A stretch of 64,000 bases of DNA from Sediminibacterium sp. UBA657. Lineage in GTDB: Bacteria > Bacteroidota > Bacteroidia > Chitinophagales > Chitinophagaceae. Each line of letters begins with the position of its first letter. Position 1 is the first letter of the stretch. The stretch is taken from assembly GCA_002299885.1 (NCBI GenBank), contig DBOB01000030.1, positions 1-64,000 on the forward strand, read 5' to 3'. Below are positions 8,935 to 17,314 of the stretch, in pieces. Both the position numbers and the translations under genes were made by a program. The notes under the pieces are model-generated. The model ran no database searches, had not been told where the DNA came from, and saw only the letters and a program-made list of their open reading frames with translations.

Positions 8935-10032
8935 TTAAACATTAAATCTAAAATGCATTACATCACCATCTTTTACAATGTATTCTTTTCCTTCTATTCT
9001 TAATTTACCATTATCTCTACAAGCAGCTTCACTTTTGAATTTAATATAATCATCAAATGCAATCACTTCTGCTTTAATAAATCCTTTTTCAAAATCTGTA
9101 TGTATTACGCTTGCTGCCTGTGGTGCTTTCCAACCAGTACCAATCGTCCAAGCACGCACTTCTTGTACACCAGCTGTAAAATAGGTCTCTAATTTCAATA
9201 ATTTGTAAGCAGTTTGTATTAATCTATTTAAAGCAGGCTCCTTCATTTGGTATTCTTCCATAAATAATGCCTTGTCATCCGGGTCTTCCATTTCTGAAAT
9301 TTGTGCCTCAATATTATTACACATTACAATCACTTCAGCACCTTCTTGTTTGGCCATAGCAACCAATTGTTCAGAATAGGCATTACCAGTATGCATGGAT
9401 GCCTCATCAACATTGGCTACATACATCACTGGCTTAGCAGTCAACAAAAAGATATCTGCAATGGCAACATATTCTTCCTTAGATAAATCTAATGAACGAA
9501 TACTTCTTCCGTCTTCTAAATGTGCTTTGCATTTTTGTAAAACTTCCAATTCTGCTTTTGCTTTTGGATCTGTTTTAGCCATTTTTTCTGAACGCTGCAT
9601 CTTTTTCTCTACGCTATCTAAATCCTTTAATTGCAATTCTGTTTCTATGATGTCTTTATCTCCAATTGGATTAATTTTTCCTTCTTCTCTTAATACATTT
9701 TCATCTTCAAAACAACGGATTACATGAATTATGGCGCTCACTTCTCTAATATTTGCCAAAAATTTATTACCCAAACCTTCACCCTTGCTTGCGCCTTTTA
9801 CTAAGCCAGCTATATCCACAATTTCTAATTGGGTTGGAACAACTCTTGTTGGATTAATCAATTCAGCCAATTGACCGATACGCGTATCAGGTACATCTAC
9901 TAGACCAACATTTGGTTCAATGGTACAAAAACGATAATTACTTGCTTGTGCTTTTGCACTATTACTAACTGCGTTAAATAAGGTTGATTTGCCCACGTTA
10001 GGTAAACCCACAATGCCTGCCTGTAAAGCCAT
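8935..10032 (-). CDS. ychF: Ribosome-binding ATPase YchF (Obg-family)
   Basis: Full length (365 aa). The G1/P-loop is GLPNVGKSTLFNAV near the N-terminus, and G3 is DIAGLVKGASKGEGLGNKFL. The G4 position reads YVANVDEASM, where the usual NKxD is replaced by NxxE; that change gives YchF its preference for ATP over GTP. The C-terminal TGS domain is seen in FDDYIKFKSEAACRDNGKLR followed by YIVKDGDVMHFRFNV. YchF binds ribosomes and has roles in translation fidelity and oxidative stress. The start codon is 24 nt downstream of a TATTTTTG -7 element. The glutaminyl cyclotransferase gene follows after 6 nt. Confidence 0.97.
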   Translation of the reverse strand: MALQAGIVGLPNVGKSTLFNAVSNSAKAQASNYRFCTIEPNVGLVDVPDTRIGQLAELINPTRVVPTQLEIVDIAGLVKGASKGEGLGNKFLANIREVSAIIHVIRCFEDENVLREEGKINPIGDKDIIETELQLKDLDSVEKKMQRSEKMAKTDPKAKAELEVLQKCKAHLEDGRSIRSLDLSKEEYVAIADIFLLTAKPVMYVANVDEASMHTGNAYSEQLVAMAKQEGAEVIVMCNNIEAQISEMEDPDDKALFMEEYQMKEPALNRLIQTAYKLLKLETYFTAGVQEVRAWTIGTGWKAPQAASVIHTDFEKGFIKAEVIAFDDYIKFKSEAACRDNGKLRIEGKEYIVKDGDVMHFRFNV

Positions 10033-10056
10033 GATATATTAGATTGTTTAAGGATG

Positions 10057-10064
10057 CAAAAATA
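10057..10064 (-). promoter_or_regulatory. Bacteroidota -7 promoter element upstream of ychF
   Basis: Read on the minus strand the element is TATTTTTG, an exact match to TAnnTTTG, 24 nt before the ychF ATG. A TTTTG lies only about 12 nt further upstream, too close to be a canonical -33 element. Confidence 0.55.
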
Positions 10065-10112
10065 CAATTCTAATCGCAAAATGGGCTATATTAGTACCAT
10101 AAACAATTAGAT

Positions 10113-11345
10113 ATGGCATTGAATATCATCTGGATCGCTTTTTTTGTAATTGCATTTGTCGTAGCACTCTTTAAATTGATCTTTTTAGGTGATACAGAGA
10201 TATTTAAACTATTAGCGGATGGCTTATTTGATTCAGCAAAATCTTCTGTGATCGATGTAGCTTTCCCATTAGCTGGAACAATGGTTTTCTTTTTAGGATT
10301 GATGAATATTGCAGAAAAAGCAGGTGCCATTCAAAAATTAGCCAAATGGATGAACCCATTTTTAAGTCGTTTATTCCCAGAAGTGCCACAGAATCATCCA
10401 GCGATGGGGCAGATGGTGATGAATTTTAGTGCCAACATGTTAGGGTTAGACAATGCTGCTACACCATTTGGTTTAAAAGCAATGGAAAGCTTACAAAGTC
10501 TAAATCCAGAGAAGGAAAGAGCAACCAATGCTCAAATCATGTTTTTGGTGTTACATACCAGTGGATTGACAATTATTCCTCTTACAATTATATCTTATCG
10601 CTTAGCAGCAGGATCTTTAGATGCCGCTAGTATTTTTATTCCTTGTGTTTTAGCCACTATAGGTACCACATTAGCATCAATTATTGTGGTGGGTATCTAC
10701 CAGAAGATAAAATGGGATAGGGTGTTGATTAGTTGGTTATTGGGACTAGTACTATTTATGGGTACTGTTTTATTTGGAGTCAATAGTCTTTCACCAATTC
10801 AAAAAGAATTATTTTCTAAAATTGCAGGATCAAGTATTCTAATTGGGATAGTAGTAACAATCATACTTGGCGGTGCATATAAAAAAGTTTCTGTTTTTGA
10901 CGCATTTATTGAAGGTGCAAAAAATGGATTTGATGTAATAGTTAAGATCATTCCTTATTTAGTAGCCATGTTGGTTGCCATACGCGTATTTAGAGATAGC
11001 GGCGCAATGATATATGTCTTAAATGGAATAAGTTTTTTAATTCAGCTCACAGGAATGAACACCGATTTTGTTGGGGCTTTACCTGTTGCTATCATGAAAC
11101 CTCTAAGTGGAAGTGGTGCAAGGGGGATGATGCTTGATATTTTTCAAACACAGGGCCCAGATTCTTTTGTTGGTAAATTGGCTTCCATATTCCAAGGATC
11201 TGCTGATACCACATTTTATATCATTGCCCTATATTTTGGAAGTGTTGGCATTAAAAAGGTAAGGTATGCAGTTTGGGCAGGCTTATTTGCAGATTTAATA
11301 GGGGTGGTGATTGCCATATTCATTGGCTATTCCTTTTTTCACTAA
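10113..11345 (+). CDS. SpmA-SpmB fusion, nucleoside-recognition (Gate) membrane protein
   Basis: A 410-residue integral membrane protein fusing spore maturation proteins A and B. The SpmA-like half holds NFSANMLGLDNAATPFGLKAM (about residues 107-127), preceded by MVFFLGLMNIAEKAG. The SpmB-like half holds IVKIIPYLVAMLVAIRVFRDSG and MKPLSGSGARGMM. Gate-domain families are related to nucleoside transporters. SpmA/B affect spore core dehydration in Bacillus, but Bacteroidota do not sporulate and fused homologues are common there, so the spore name is not functional. The gene is transcribed divergently from ychF and converges on the EVE gene. Transport of an unknown small molecule is inferred. Confidence 0.85.
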   Translation: MALNIIWIAFFVIAFVVALFKLIFLGDTEIFKLLADGLFDSAKSSVIDVAFPLAGTMVFFLGLMNIAEKAGAIQKLAKWMNPFLSRLFPEVPQNHPAMGQMVMNFSANMLGLDNAATPFGLKAMESLQSLNPEKERATNAQIMFLVLHTSGLTIIPLTIISYRLAAGSLDAASIFIPCVLATIGTTLASIIVVGIYQKIKWDRVLISWLLGLVLFMGTVLFGVNSLSPIQKELFSKIAGSSILIGIVVTIILGGAYKKVSVFDAFIEGAKNGFDVIVKIIPYLVAMLVAIRVFRDSGAMIYVLNGISFLIQLTGMNTDFVGALPVAIMKPLSGSGARGMMLDIFQTQGPDSFVGKLASIFQGSADTTFYIIALYFGSVGIKKVRYAVWAGLFADLIGVVIAIFIGYSFFH

Positions 11346-11374
11346 GAAGAAAATTAATAAAATCTTTTAAGGTA

Positions 11375-11785
11375 TTATTTACCTTGGCTCATCTTCATCA
11401 CTTCATCCCATTCAGCATCTGTAACAGGCTGTACTGAGAGTCTACCTAATCTTACTAAAGCCATAGCCTTCAAATTTGTATTGGCTTTAATATCTGCTAA
11501 TGTCACCGGGTTTTTAAGTTTTTTGTGAGGTGCAAAATCAACAGCTAACCATGCTGTCTCTTCTGTGGTAGGGTCTTGGTAAGCTTCTTTAACCACTTTA
11601 GCAATGCCAACAATTTCCATGCCTTCGTTGCTATGGTACCAAAAAGCCAGGTCTCCTTTTTTCATGGACCTTAAATTGTTTCTTGCGCCATAATTTCTTA
11701 CGCCATCCCAAAAAGTTCTTTTGTCTTTATTGAATTGATCCCAAGAATACTTAAATGGTTCAGATTTGATTAGCCAATAAGCCAT
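11375..11785 (-). CDS. EVE domain protein (putative modified-base or modified-RNA reader)
   Basis: A 136-residue single-domain EVE protein in the PUA-like fold. It shows AYWLIKSEPFKYSWDQF at the N-terminus, then FWDGVRNYGARNNLRSM, KKGDLAFWYHSNEG, and a C-terminal ALVRLGRLSVQPVTDAEWDEV. The aromatic cage residues (Trp, Tyr, Phe) needed to hold a flipped base are present. EVE proteins are related to YTH domains and bind modified nucleobases; standalone versions occur widely in bacteria with no known target. The gene lies 72 nt downstream of the LutA-like gene and converges on the SpmA-SpmB gene. No restriction gene is nearby, so the context does not suggest defence. Confidence 0.92.
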   Translation of the reverse strand: MAYWLIKSEPFKYSWDQFNKDKRTFWDGVRNYGARNNLRSMKKGDLAFWYHSNEGMEIVGIAKVVKEAYQDPTTEETAWLAVDFAPHKKLKNPVTLADIKANTNLKAMALVRLGRLSVQPVTDAEWDEVMKMSQGK

Positions 11786-11857
11786 AAAAAAGATATTTTA
11801 ACTATAACATTTGAAAATATAAAATGTTGAATTGAAACTGAAATAGAACCAAATAAA

Positions 11858-12577
11858 TTAATAGCCGCTTGCAAGCACATCCGCTAAATGGATGACTTTA
11901 ATCTTTTGTCCATTGTGATTGATACGCCCATCCATATGCATCAAGCAGCTCATGTCGGTACTTATTATATATTCAGCCTCAGTAGCAATTGCGTTATCAA
12001 TTTTTTGATCTGCCATGGCAATACTGATGGTATCGTATTTAACTGCAAAACTTCCTCCAAATCCACAACATGTTTCGTTGTCATTCATCTCGACAAGTTC
12101 CAGCCCGTTTACTTGATTAAGTAAAACTCTAGGTTCGGCTTTGATATTACATTCTCTAAGTCCTGCACAACTATCGTGGTAAGTTGCTTTACCATTAAAA
12201 CTAGCACCTAAATCTGTGATCCCTAAAATCTTGACTAAAAATTCAGACAATTCAAAAATTTGAGAAGACACTTTTTTAGCAGGACTTTGAAAAGCATTGT
12301 TTTCAAAAAGTTTACCATAATTATTTCTTACAAATCCTGCACAACTTGCACTTGGACTTACAATATAATCTGCACCATCAAAATCTTGTACAAATTTAGT
12401 ACAAACATCTTTTGACTCACCCCAAAAGCCTGCATTGAATGCTGGTTGACCACAACAAGTTTGTTGTGTATTGTACTTTACAGTACATCCAGCTTTCTCT
12501 AATATTTTTACAGTATTAAATGCAACCTGAGGGTACAATTGATCTATAAAACAGGGTATAAAGAGTTGAACTTGCAT
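11858..12577 (-). CDS. LutA/YkgE-type (Fe-S)-binding cysteine-rich protein
   Basis: Two cysteine-rich CCG domains are present. The first has CFIDQLYPQVAFNTVKILEKAG and TCCGQPAFNAGF (about residues 41-52). The second has YHDSCAGLRE and TCCGFGGSFAVKY. Each pairs a CCG with upstream cysteines, the layout that holds an unusual Fe-S cluster in heterodisulfide-reductase- and GlpC-like proteins. In Bacillus, LutA works with LutB and LutC in L-lactate oxidation. No lutB or lutC is in this window: the neighbours are a TPR protein with pdhA upstream and an EVE gene downstream. At 239 aa it has the normal LutA length. The donor and acceptor partners are therefore unknown. Confidence 0.88.
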   Translation of the reverse strand: MQVQLFIPCFIDQLYPQVAFNTVKILEKAGCTVKYNTQQTCCGQPAFNAGFWGESKDVCTKFVQDFDGADYIVSPSASCAGFVRNNYGKLFENNAFQSPAKKVSSQIFELSEFLVKILGITDLGASFNGKATYHDSCAGLRECNIKAEPRVLLNQVNGLELVEMNDNETCCGFGGSFAVKYDTISIAMADQKIDNAIATEAEYIISTDMSCLMHMDGRINHNGQKIKVIHLADVLASGY

Positions 12578-12609
12578 GATCTAAATTAAGGATTTCTTTC
12601 CAATAATAT

Positions 12610-12642
12610 AAAAAGGCATCCTTAAAGAAAGAATGCCTTTTT
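12610..12642 (-). terminator. Intrinsic terminator after the pdhA-TPR unit
   Basis: An inverted repeat built on AAAAAGGCAT and ATGCCTTTTT, with an internal imperfect pair and an A-rich loop, lies just past the stop of the TPR gene at 12662. It carries a T tract on both strands. It separates the TPR gene from the LutA-like gene. Confidence 0.75.
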
Positions 12643-12661
12643 AATATTTTGAACAACCATT

Positions 12662-13312
12662 TTAAGGTTGAACTTGAAGTCTGTTGATGTATTTATCAAT
12701 GCTAAAACCTTTCTCTGATTTTGGGTAGTTTTGTTTGATCTGCTTATAGATCTCTATGGCAGCATCATTTTTACCATTTAATTCTAAGAAAGAAGCTGCA
12801 CGGAATAAATATTCAGATGAAATTGCTTCATCTTCAGGGAAATGTGTACCAGCTTTTTTATAGTATTCTATAGCTTCCTCGTTCTTTTTTAATTCAGAAT
12901 AAGCATCACCGATAGAGCCATAGGCAACTGCTTGAACTTGTATAGCATTCGTTGAAAAATCTTTTAAATAGTCAATAGCTTTATTATAGTCTTTTAGTCT
13001 ATAATAACTCATGCCTGCATAATATTTTGCAAGATTTGCTGCTTTTGTACCACTAAATTCTTTGATGATATACAAAACACCTTTGCTAGTTCCATCACCA
13101 TTTAAAACTAATTCTGATGAATCATTCGCAAAATATTTCTCTGCTACATACATTGCATCAGCAGCTTTTGCTTCTAATGGTTTTTGGTATAATTCAGTGT
13201 ATCCAAAAATGCCCGCTGCAGTAATTAATCCTCCAACTATTAAATAAACAATTAGTTTTTGGCTGTTTTTTGTAATAGATACTGGTGCTTGTTCTTCTTG
13301 TAATTCGCTCAT
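12662..13312 (-). CDS. Membrane-anchored TPR protein, YfgM-like
   Basis: A 216-residue protein. A cytoplasmic stretch of about 22 residues (MSELQEEQAPVS...) is followed by a membrane helix (about residues 24-43, LIVYLIVGGLITAAGIFGY). The remainder is made of TPR-like hairpins, including AKYYAGMSYYRLKDYNKAIDYL, YGSIGDAYSELKKNEEAIEYY and AIEIYKQIKQNYPKSEKGF. This is the YfgM/YbgF-like layout with the repeats outside the cytoplasm. The gene starts 18 nt after pdhA and is followed by a terminator, so it is probably co-transcribed with pdhA. Homologues in this phylum often sit by recF or ribH instead; what links it to pyruvate dehydrogenase is not evident. Confidence 0.82.
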   Translation of the reverse strand: MSELQEEQAPVSITKNSQKLIVYLIVGGLITAAGIFGYTELYQKPLEAKAADAMYVAEKYFANDSSELVLNGDGTSKGVLYIIKEFSGTKAANLAKYYAGMSYYRLKDYNKAIDYLKDFSTNAIQVQAVAYGSIGDAYSELKKNEEAIEYYKKAGTHFPEDEAISSEYLFRAASFLELNGKNDAAIEIYKQIKQNYPKSEKGFSIDKYINRLQVQP

Positions 13313-13330
13313 ATGATTTGGTTAAAATAA

Positions 13331-14326
13331 TTAGTCTACAATAAATGGATAATTTTGATCAATATACACATCCTTCAAAACTTCGTTATCATCTGGCCAA
13401 GGGCTGTCCTCAGCAAATTTTACAGATGCTTCTACAATACCATTGATTTTTTCATCAATCTCTTGTAATGTCGCTTCTGTTGCAAAATTATTTTCTAAGA
13501 TGGTCTTTCTTACTTTAATAATTGGATCTTGATCCTTGTATTCTTCTACCTCATCTTTTGTTCTATATTTTTGAGGATCAGATACAGAGTGACCTCTATA
13601 ACGATAGGTTTTCATTTCTAACAAAGTAGGGCCTTCGCCATCTCTAGCTCTTTTAACAGCTCTGGCAACACCTTCGTGCACTATTTCTGGCGTCATGCCG
13701 TCTAATTTATCAGATGGCATTTCATATGCATCCGCTAACTTATAGATATCAATTACATTACTTGTTCTTTCAATAGAGGTACCCATTGCATAATTATTGT
13801 TTTCACAAATAAATACAACTGGTAATTTCCATAACATAGCAAGGTTAAAAACCTCATGCAACATGCCTTGTCTTGCAGCACCATCACCAAAGAAACACAA
13901 TACCACATTTTTTGAACCACGATATTGTTCTGCAAATGCTAAACCAGCACCTGTGCCAATTTGAGCTCCTACAATCCCATGTCCACCAAAAAAGTAGTTT
14001 GCTTTGTCAAATAGGTGCATACTTCCACCTTTCCCTTTTGAGCATCCTGTAGCTTTACCATACAATTCTGCCATGGCAGCATTCGGACTCATTCCTTTTG
14101 CAAGGGCTAAACCGTGGTCACGATAACCAGTAATAAAGGGATCTTCATGATTCGTAGCAGTCATACAACCTGCAGCAATTGCTTCCTGACCATTGTATAC
14201 GTGAAAGAATCCGCGGATTTTACCCGCCATTTTATACATTTCCTCTGATTTGGATTCAAATTGACGGATTAATTGCATCAACTCGTACCAATATAGATAA
14301 GTTTCTTTAGAAAATTTTTGCGCCAC
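13331..14326 (-). CDS. pdhA: Pyruvate dehydrogenase E1 component, alpha subunit
   Basis: The 331-residue alpha chain of the thiamine-diphosphate-dependent E1. The TPP/Mg motif GDGAARQG with the downstream ENNNYAMGTS is intact, as are KGKGGSMHLFD, GGHGIVGAQIGTGAGLAFA, and the phosphorylation-loop-like YRYRGHSVSDPQKYRTK. It decarboxylates pyruvate and passes the acetyl group to E2. The start is GTG, with AAGGA 5 nt upstream and a TATATTTG element at 14347-14354. The beta subunit, E2 and E3 are not adjacent, so the complex is encoded at several loci. It lies between pruA (52 nt upstream) and the TPR gene (18 nt downstream). Confidence 0.96.
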   Translation of the reverse strand: MAQKFSKETYLYWYELMQLIRQFESKSEEMYKMAGKIRGFFHVYNGQEAIAAGCMTATNHEDPFITGYRDHGLALAKGMSPNAAMAELYGKATGCSKGKGGSMHLFDKANYFFGGHGIVGAQIGTGAGLAFAEQYRGSKNVVLCFFGDGAARQGMLHEVFNLAMLWKLPVVFICENNNYAMGTSIERTSNVIDIYKLADAYEMPSDKLDGMTPEIVHEGVARAVKRARDGEGPTLLEMKTYRYRGHSVSDPQKYRTKDEVEEYKDQDPIIKVRKTILENNFATEATLQEIDEKINGIVEASVKFAEDSPWPDDNEVLKDVYIDQNYPFIVD

Positions 14327-14346
14327 AGTCCTTGATTTTTGAGTAG

Positions 14347-14354
14347 CAAATATA
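14347..14354 (-). promoter_or_regulatory. Bacteroidota -7 promoter element upstream of pdhA
   Basis: On the minus strand the element reads TATATTTG (TAnnTTTG), 20 nt before the GTG start of pdhA and inside the 52-nt gap after pruA. pdhA can therefore be transcribed separately from pruA. Confidence 0.55.
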
Positions 14355-14378
14355 GTATTTTAAGACTATAATTTGGCC

Positions 14379-16010
14379 TTATGCTTCGTTTAAAAATGGA
14401 TACTTATAATCGGTTGGAGGGTTAAAAGTTTCTTTGATTGTTCTAGCGCTTAACCAACGGTATAAATTTAAAGCACTTCCAGCTTTGTCATTTGTACCAG
14501 ATCCTCTTGCTCCACCAAATGGTTGTTGACCAACGACAGCTCCAGTAGGCTTATCATTGATATAAAAATTACCTGCAGAATGACGTAAAACATTGGTAGC
14601 CAATTCGATAGAAGCTCTATCTTGAGAAATAATTGAACCTGTTAAGGCATACTTAGACGTACTATCTACTAATTTTAAGGTCTTCTCAAATTGAGCTGCA
14701 GGGTAAGTGTAAATAGTCAATACTGGCCCAAAAATCTCTTCACACATGGTAAGTGATTTTGGATTTTTTGAATCAATCACAGTCGGTTCAACAAACCAGC
14801 CGTTTGTTTTATTGACATTGCCTCCAACTAAGATTGTAGCTTGTTTGTCTTTCTTAACTGCTGCAATGTATCTTGAGATATTATTAAATGATTTTTCATC
14901 AATCACGGCATTCACAAAATTGCTAAAGTCTTCTACAGTTCCCATTTTCATGGTTTGAACCGTTTTTACCAATTTAGCCTTTACAGCAGCAGCAATATTA
15001 CTTGGTAAATAAGCTCTTGATGCAGCGGAACATTTTTGACCTTGGTATTCAAAAGCACCTCTTGCTAATGCAGTCACTACTGTATCTACATCAGCACTTG
15101 GATGCACCATCACAAAATCTTTACCACCGGTTTCACCTACAATTCTTGGATAAGATTTATAGTTTGAAATGTTTTCTCCAATCTGCTTCCACATGTTGTT
15201 AAATACACCAGTTGATCCAGTAAAGTGTACCCCTGCAAAGTCTGGATGTTTGAAACATACATCACCTACAGTTGGGCCATCTGTATAAACAATGTTGATC
15301 ACGCCATCTGGTAAACCAGCTTCTTTTAAAATACGCATGAATAACTGTGCAGAATAGATCTGTGTATTGGCAGGTTTCCATACAACAACATTACCACACA
15401 TGGCAGCAGATGAAGGCAAATTACCACCAATGGCTGTAAAATTAAATGGCGAAACAGCCAATACAAATCCTTCTAAACCTCTCCATTCCATTCTATTGTG
15501 GATGCCCGGTGAAGAGATAGGTTGTTGTTGATAGATTTGACTTAAGTAATGCACATTGAATCTTAAAAAATCTATTAACTCACATGACGCATCAATTTCG
15601 GCTTGATAAGCATTTTTACTTTGCCCTAACATGGTAGAGGCATTCATTTCGAATCTATATTTTGTAGCCAAAAGCTCTGCTGCTTTTAAAAAGATATGTG
15701 CCCTGGTTTCCCAAGTCATATTAGACCAATTTTCACGCACTTTTAATGCAGACTCAATTGCTTTTTCAACATGCAATTTTGTGCCAATATGGAATTGTCC
15801 AAGTACATGTTTGGTTTCATGTGGAGGATGTATAGACTTTGTTTTACCAGTTCTAACTGCTTTACCATTGATATACATTGGAATATCCAATGTCTTTTTC
15901 TTTAAGGAAGCCAAAGCTTCTTTTAATGCTTTTCTTTCTGGAGAACCTGGAGCATAATTTAATACTGGTTCGTTGACTGGAGACGGATAATTAAAATAAC
16001 CTAGTTGCAT
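14379..16010 (-). CDS. pruA: L-glutamate gamma-semialdehyde (1-pyrroline-5-carboxylate) dehydrogenase
   Basis: A 543-residue aldehyde dehydrogenase of the standalone P5C dehydrogenase class. The catalytic cysteine is in FEYQGQKCSAASRAYLP and the general-base Glu in VGETGGKDFVMVHP. The substrate-anchoring C-terminal block QQPFGGARGSGTNDKAG is typical of PruA. The protein oxidises glutamate semialdehyde to glutamate with NAD+, the second step of proline catabolism. The ATG at 16010 lies 18 nt after a TATTTTCG promoter-like element. Proline dehydrogenase (putA/prodh) is not in the window. The gene diverges from the alternate glmU gene across a 105-bp gap. Confidence 0.95.
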   Translation of the reverse strand: MQLGYFNYPSPVNEPVLNYAPGSPERKALKEALASLKKKTLDIPMYINGKAVRTGKTKSIHPPHETKHVLGQFHIGTKLHVEKAIESALKVRENWSNMTWETRAHIFLKAAELLATKYRFEMNASTMLGQSKNAYQAEIDASCELIDFLRFNVHYLSQIYQQQPISSPGIHNRMEWRGLEGFVLAVSPFNFTAIGGNLPSSAAMCGNVVVWKPANTQIYSAQLFMRILKEAGLPDGVINIVYTDGPTVGDVCFKHPDFAGVHFTGSTGVFNNMWKQIGENISNYKSYPRIVGETGGKDFVMVHPSADVDTVVTALARGAFEYQGQKCSAASRAYLPSNIAAAVKAKLVKTVQTMKMGTVEDFSNFVNAVIDEKSFNNISRYIAAVKKDKQATILVGGNVNKTNGWFVEPTVIDSKNPKSLTMCEEIFGPVLTIYTYPAAQFEKTLKLVDSTSKYALTGSIISQDRASIELATNVLRHSAGNFYINDKPTGAVVGQQPFGGARGSGTNDKAGSALNLYRWLSARTIKETFNPPTDYKYPFLNEA

Positions 16011-16028
16011 ATTATAATGATTAGAACA

Positions 16029-16036
16029 CGAAAATA
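16029..16036 (-). promoter_or_regulatory. TTCG-variant -7 element upstream of pruA
   Basis: On the minus strand it reads TATTTTCG, one base off TAnnTTTG, 18 nt before the pruA ATG. The same TTCG variant occurs before the helicase, gyrA and threonine aldolase genes. Confidence 0.45.
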
Positions 16037-16090
16037 AGCATTAAATTAACATGCGTTAGGAACTTATCAATTTTGATTTTGACTTTAACG

Positions 16091-16098
16091 TATTTTTG
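16091..16098 (+). promoter_or_regulatory. Bacteroidota -7 promoter element upstream of alternate glmU
   Basis: TATTTTTG matches TAnnTTTG and ends 17 nt before the ATG at 16116. A TTTG at 16072-16075 could be the -33 element but leaves a short spacer of 15 nt. Confidence 0.55.
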
Positions 16099-16115
16099 TC
16101 CCTAAAACCTCTTTT

Positions 16116-17273
16116 ATGGATTTTATCTTGGTTGACCTACCAGATTTGGTACATTTTTACCCTTTTAGCTTGACTAGAAGTTTGACAGAAATAAGGGTGG
16201 GTATTTTTACCATAAAAGAGCGCTGGGAAACTCATTTAAATTCCGAATGTCAGGTTTTTACTAGTCCTTATTTACAAAGTTTATATGCATCTCCTTTCTT
16301 ACAGAATGAGGATGCTGTGATCTATATCAATTCCACTTGTTTACCGGATGTAGCAATTAAAAACGCAATTTTAAATTTAAAAGAAGGAGAAAGTTTATTG
16401 GATAAGGATGGTAAATGGATTGCTTCAAATTCTAAAGAAAGAGCAATAGGTAAAATCTTATTAGGAGACCCTAATTTAAAGACAACAATACCTGCAAAAT
16501 TTATTAAAAACCCAATCCATCTTTTACAAATACACGCAACAATGATTCAACTTGATTTTAATCAAGTAACCACCAATCAAACTTCAATTGTTGTAGATGC
16601 ATCTAATCGTTTAATTTGTCCTGAAAATATTTTTATTGCAGAAGGTGCTTCTTTGATTGGGGTGAGTTTAAATGCCACAGAAGGCCCTATTTATATAGGA
16701 AAAAATGCAATATTAATGGAAGGAGCTGCCATAAGAGGCCCATTTGTTTTGGGGGAAAAAGCAGTCGTTAAAATGAATGCTTGTATTTATGGTGCCACTT
16801 CAGTTGGGCCATATTGTACCATTGGAGGGGAGATAAAAAATAGTATACTAATGGGCTACTCCAATAAGGCGCACGAAGGTTATTTGGGAGATAGTATTAT
16901 TGGACAATGGTGTAATCTTGGTGCTGGTACAAGTAATAGTAATGTAAAAAATACTGCAGGCCCAATAGAAATATGGAATCAATACCAAAAATCATGGGAT
17001 ACAATTGGTAATAAAATGGGGATGTTAGTGGGTGATTATACCAGGTTTGCAATTCAATCAAGCATCAATACTGGATCATATATTGGCGCTTCGGCAAATA
17101 TTTATGGCAACGGGTTACTTCCAAAAATGATTCCAAATTTTAGTTGGGGTATTACAAAAGGCTATATTTTGGAGAAAGCAATAGAAGACATACAAAATTG
17201 GAAAAAAATGAAGGGATTCCAAATATCAGATGCCGAAAAGGAGGTCTTAACTGCCTTGTTTCATATGGAATAG
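16116..17273 (+). CDS. Alternate GlmU: putative UDP-GlcNAc diphosphorylase / GlcN-1-P N-acetyltransferase
   Basis: A 385-residue protein of the Bacteroidota 'alternate GlmU' type. The N-terminal part (about residues 1-150) begins ILVDLPDLVHFYPFSLTRSL and lacks the standard LAAGxGTRM nucleotide-binding loop. The C-terminal part (about 170-330) is a left-handed beta helix of hexapeptide repeats: IYIGKNAILMEGAAIRGPF, YGATSVGPYCTIGGEIKNS, and GDSIIGQWCNLGAGTSNSN, the last resembling GlmU. Genomes of this phylum often lack classical GlmU, and this family is proposed to supply UDP-GlcNAc for peptidoglycan and lipid A. tpiA follows by 41 nt. Confidence 0.8.
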   Translation: MDFILVDLPDLVHFYPFSLTRSLTEIRVGIFTIKERWETHLNSECQVFTSPYLQSLYASPFLQNEDAVIYINSTCLPDVAIKNAILNLKEGESLLDKDGKWIASNSKERAIGKILLGDPNLKTTIPAKFIKNPIHLLQIHATMIQLDFNQVTTNQTSIVVDASNRLICPENIFIAEGASLIGVSLNATEGPIYIGKNAILMEGAAIRGPFVLGEKAVVKMNACIYGATSVGPYCTIGGEIKNSILMGYSNKAHEGYLGDSIIGQWCNLGAGTSNSNVKNTAGPIEIWNQYQKSWDTIGNKMGMLVGDYTRFAIQSSINTGSYIGASANIYGNGLLPKMIPNFSWGITKGYILEKAIEDIQNWKKMKGFQISDAEKEVLTALFHME

Positions 17274-17287
17274 CGCTAATTTTTAGT

Positions 17288-17295
17288 TACCTTTG
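17288..17295 (+). promoter_or_regulatory. Bacteroidota -7 promoter element upstream of tpiA
   Basis: TACCTTTG matches TAnnTTTG and lies in the glmU-tpiA gap, 19 nt before the preferred ATG at 17315 and 10 nt before the in-frame ATG at 17306. It would let tpiA be transcribed on its own. Confidence 0.55.
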
Positions 17296-17314
17296 TGCCT
17301 TGAAAATGATTATT

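Noticed and set aside
11375..11785. EVE protein as part of a defence island
   Set aside because: Its neighbours are housekeeping genes. No restriction, methylase or toxin gene is near.
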